From positions 1 through 64,000 of the forward strand of contig NZ_BNJW01000007.1 of the NCBI RefSeq assembly GCF_015751045.1: 64,000 nucleotides of DNA, read 5' to 3'. Numbering within the stretch: position 1 is the stretch's first letter; every line of letters begins with the position of its first letter. This DNA is from Enterococcus lactis (lineage in GTDB: Bacteria > Bacillota > Bacilli > Lactobacillales > Enterococcaceae). The position numbers were made by a program, and so were the translations under genes. This document shows positions 60,584 through 64,000 of the stretch, piece by piece. A model generated the notes under the pieces. It did not search any database. It was not told the DNA's origin and worked only from the letters and a program-made list of their open reading frames with translations.

Positions 60584-61219
60584 TTATTTAATTCTTAATT
60601 CTTGACCAGGGTAAAGCATAAAGTTGTTTGGATCTAAGCCATTCAATTCAAACAATTGGTCAGTGGTGATTCCTGCACGCTCAGCCACTTGTTTTGGACC
60701 TTCGCCTGCTTGAACAGTCGTTGTCGTACCGGCTACAGCTGAGGAAGAAGGTGTTGTTTCTGCTGCATTGCTGCTTGAATCCCCTGCTTGATAAGTTGTG
60801 TCACTTGAGGAAGAAGGTGTTGTCTCTGCTGCAATACTGCTTTCTGACGTTACCCCTGTATCTTGAGAAACAGTAGATTCTTCCGCCATTGTACTAGATT
60901 CTACTGTTGAAGTCTCAGTTGACTCCTCTTTTGTTGTACTTGTGGAACTTTCTACTACTGATGTCGAAGTTTCAGAAGAAGATGCTGCTGTTGCATTGTT
61001 GCTTGATCCGTTTCTGATCCAGAAATAAGCACCTGCTGGAATAGCGATACATAAGACTAGTAAAATCAAAAATAGCGAAAGAAATAATGTATTTCCTTTC
61101 TTTTGTTGTCTCTGAGAACTTCTTGATGAAACCTCATCATCTGTATCATAAATTGGTTGTTCCCATGGTTCTTGTGTTTCGTTATTTTCTGTAGATTGAT
61201 GTCTATCTTTTCTGCTCAC
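60584..61219 (-). CDS. Membrane-anchored LysM protein (YpbE-like)
   Basis: 211 residues from a GTG with GGAGG upstream. Cytoplasmic acidic/polar head (1-42), one membrane helix (LFLSLFLILLVLCIAIPAGA, ~45-65), a long Ser/Thr/Glu-rich stalk (~70-165), and one C-terminal LysM domain (AGEGPKQVAERAGITTDQLF) ending YPGQELRIK. A type II membrane protein holding peptidoglycan. The stalk contains a DNA-level duplication. Downstream of recQ and upstream of cmk. Confidence 0.88.
   Translation of the reverse strand: MSRKDRHQSTENNETQEPWEQPIYDTDDEVSSRSSQRQQKKGNTLFLSLFLILLVLCIAIPAGAYFWIRNGSSNNATAASSSETSTSVVESSTSTTKEESTETSTVESSTMAEESTVSQDTGVTSESSIAAETTPSSSSDTTYQAGDSSSNAAETTPSSSAVAGTTTTVQAGEGPKQVAERAGITTDQLFELNGLDPNNFMLYPGQELRIK
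60741..60777 (-). repeat. Direct repeat in LysM stalk (copy 1)
   Basis: The 37-base stretch at 60741-60777 recurs with two substitutions at 60807-60843, offset by 66 bases (22 codons). It encodes AAETTPSSS twice. Confidence 0.75.
60807..60843 (-). repeat. Direct repeat in LysM stalk (copy 2)
   Basis: Second copy of the 37-base unit found at 60741-60777. Recombination between the two would change the stalk by 22 residues and keep the frame. Confidence 0.75.
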
Positions 61220-61284
61220 TGTTTTACCTCCTAAACTCTATCGTGTGTATTATACCATAGGAAAAAGTGTCTTGTCCTAAAAAA

Positions 61285-62674
61285 TCAATGTTCCATGTTT
61301 TTTTTAAATAAATTTAGTAAAATCGATTCCCAATGAAGCGGTTCAGTCTTAGAAAAATCCTTTTTCTTTGGTAGAAGTTCTACTTTTGCGCCATCAATAT
61401 CACAACAATTCTGCGGCTTTTCGGAAAGTTCTTCCCCAAAATAAGCCAAGATGAATTTTCTGCGGCAGTCTTCTTCATGGATATAACGAAGCATCTGCTG
61501 CAGGCGGAATTCTTTTTCTTTTTCCTGACGTTTGAGCCGTTCCACCCAATTTTCTGGTTTTTCAGACTGCTGGATCAACTCCATCCATTTTTTTTGCAGC
61601 TCATCAAATGGCGCTTGCTCTGCTGCATATTCCAAATAAAGCTCAAAACTTTGTCGCTGTTCTCTAGAAAGTTGATTAAAGAAATAATGAATACGTTCAT
61701 CTCCACTTTGATATAAAAGGATTGCTGCACTTTCTTCCTGATCTCTGCCTGCTCGACCGATTTCTTGTACATAGTTTTCCAGACTGTCTGGCAAATCGTA
61801 ATGGATCACATAACGAATATCAGATTTATCGATCCCCATACCAAATGCGTTCGTAGCAATGAGAAACTGCAGCTGATTTTTTACAAACTGTTGCTGAAGC
61901 TGTCTTCTTTGAGCTGTGTCAAGGCCACCGTGATAATATCCAACTGAAAAGCGCTCCCTGAATAAATGATACAAACGTTCGACTTCTTTTTTTGTTGCAC
62001 AATAAATAATTGCCGCACCATGTGCACTTTCCATGAATTGTTCAAGTTCTTGTTCTTTTTGCTGCGTTTTTCGAACAAAAAGCGAGATGTTTTGTCGATT
62101 GACTGATTGTCTAACCTCTTTTGGCTGTCGATCAAATAGCACCTGACGTATATCTTTCGCTACTAAATCTGTCGCTGTCGCGGTTAGAGCCAATGTGACC
62201 GGGTTTCCTAAATGCTCGCGGATTTTTCCTAACTGTTGATATTCTGGCCGAAAATCAACTCCCCATTGTGATACACAATGTGCCTCATCCACTACATATA
62301 GCGCTATATCCTGTTTTTTCAGCTGCTCTAAAAGAGAAGGGTTAGTCAACATTTCCGGACTCAAAAATAAAAATTTATATTGCGACAGATGACGGAGAAC
62401 GTATCCTCTTTCAGCTCGCGAAAGCAAGCTATTGAAAGCAGCTACTCGTTTTTCCCCTCGTTTTTGCAGTTGTGTCACTTGATCTTCCATGAGAGAAAGT
62501 AGCGGTGACACGATGAGAACCATCCCATCCGTTAAATACCCTGTTAATTGATAGCACAGGCTTTTCCCCGTTCCTGTAGGCAAAATAGCGAGAGTATCTT
62601 CTCCATCAAGCAACGCCTGAATAATTTCTTCTTGGCCGGGTCGAAATGAATCGAATCCAAAATATTTTTTTAAT

Positions 62675-62688
<14 letters not shown>
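61285..62688 (-). CDS. recQ: RecQ-type DNA helicase (short)
   Basis: 467 residues. SF2 helicase: Walker A LPTGTGKSLCYQL (~residue 37), DEAH box VVDEAHCVSQWG, LALTATAT, and motif VI QEIGRAGRDQE; a zinc-binding Cys cluster follows (CRRKFILAYFGEE...NCCDID). The HRDC domain of E. coli RecQ is absent, and the C-terminus is only ~60 residues past the zinc motif. Overlaps the ypbB stop by 14 bases, so coupled. Confidence 0.93.
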
Positions 62689-63958
<1,270 letters not shown>

Positions 63959-64000
63959 GTCAAACTAAGCTTTAAAAATGGATACTAGATTTTCTAAACT

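Overview
The window is low-GC Firmicutes chromosome, most like Enterococcus and probably the E. faecium/E. lactis group. Grounds are the AT-rich composition, strong AGGAGG-type ribosome sites, Bacillus/Lactobacillales-type gene sets (CodY, PpaC, ParC/ParE, PflB, YpiA/YpiB, Apf-type LysM protein) and family recognition by eye; no database search was possible. It looks like core genome. I saw no prophage, IS transposase, CRISPR, rRNA or tRNA.

Layout. 1-4 kb: tail of an Apf-like LysM wall protein, then a TPP-riboswitch operon on the minus strand (ThiX-ThiY-ThiZ-type transporter plus a TatD-family hydrolase). 4-8.2 kb: a tightly overlapped minus-strand operon of an OpuC/EgtU-type permease-binding fusion, its ATPase and a class I disulfide reductase, preceded by a structured leader. 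8.3-14.6 kb: small accessory genes (YitT protein, disordered basic protein, orphan LacI regulator, alpha/beta hydrolase, membrane proteins, a GNAT pseudogene). 14.6-20 kb: DUF1803-like gene, ppaC, pflA and pflB. 20-27 kb: parC-parE, CoA-binding protein, plsY and an aldose epimerase. 27-37 kb: a conserved block transcribed rbgA-rnhB-dprA-topA-trmFO-xerC-hslV-hslU-codY. 37-50 kb: VOC protein, folT, lepB, yozE, a ypmS/msrA continuous reading frame, SGNH hydrolase, DegV protein, hemolysin III protein, folA-thyA, an ABC-F protein, a CPA1 antiporter and small proteins. 50.6-64 kb: cca, mazG-like, yitT, then the Bacillus-like block hup, der, rpsA, cmk, LysM protein, recQ, ypbB and fer, with ypiA/ypiB and a degenerate AroB-like protein.

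Joint functions: thiamine-precursor and folate uptake feed one-carbon/cofactor metabolism next to folA-thyA; pflB-pflA and PpaC serve fermentation; CodY, HslUV, XerC, TrmFO, TopA and DprA form the classic codY neighbourhood; Der, RbgA, S1, HU and Cmk are ribosome, nucleoid and nucleotide housekeeping.

Most interesting points: an AroB-like protein that seems to have lost its metal ligands; a TatD hydrolase under TPP-riboswitch control; a transporter/disulfide-reductase operon with an uncharacterised leader RNA; loss of separation between ypmS and msrA; and a short dispersed repeat that doubles as a terminator. None amounts to a clear new defence or mobile system.
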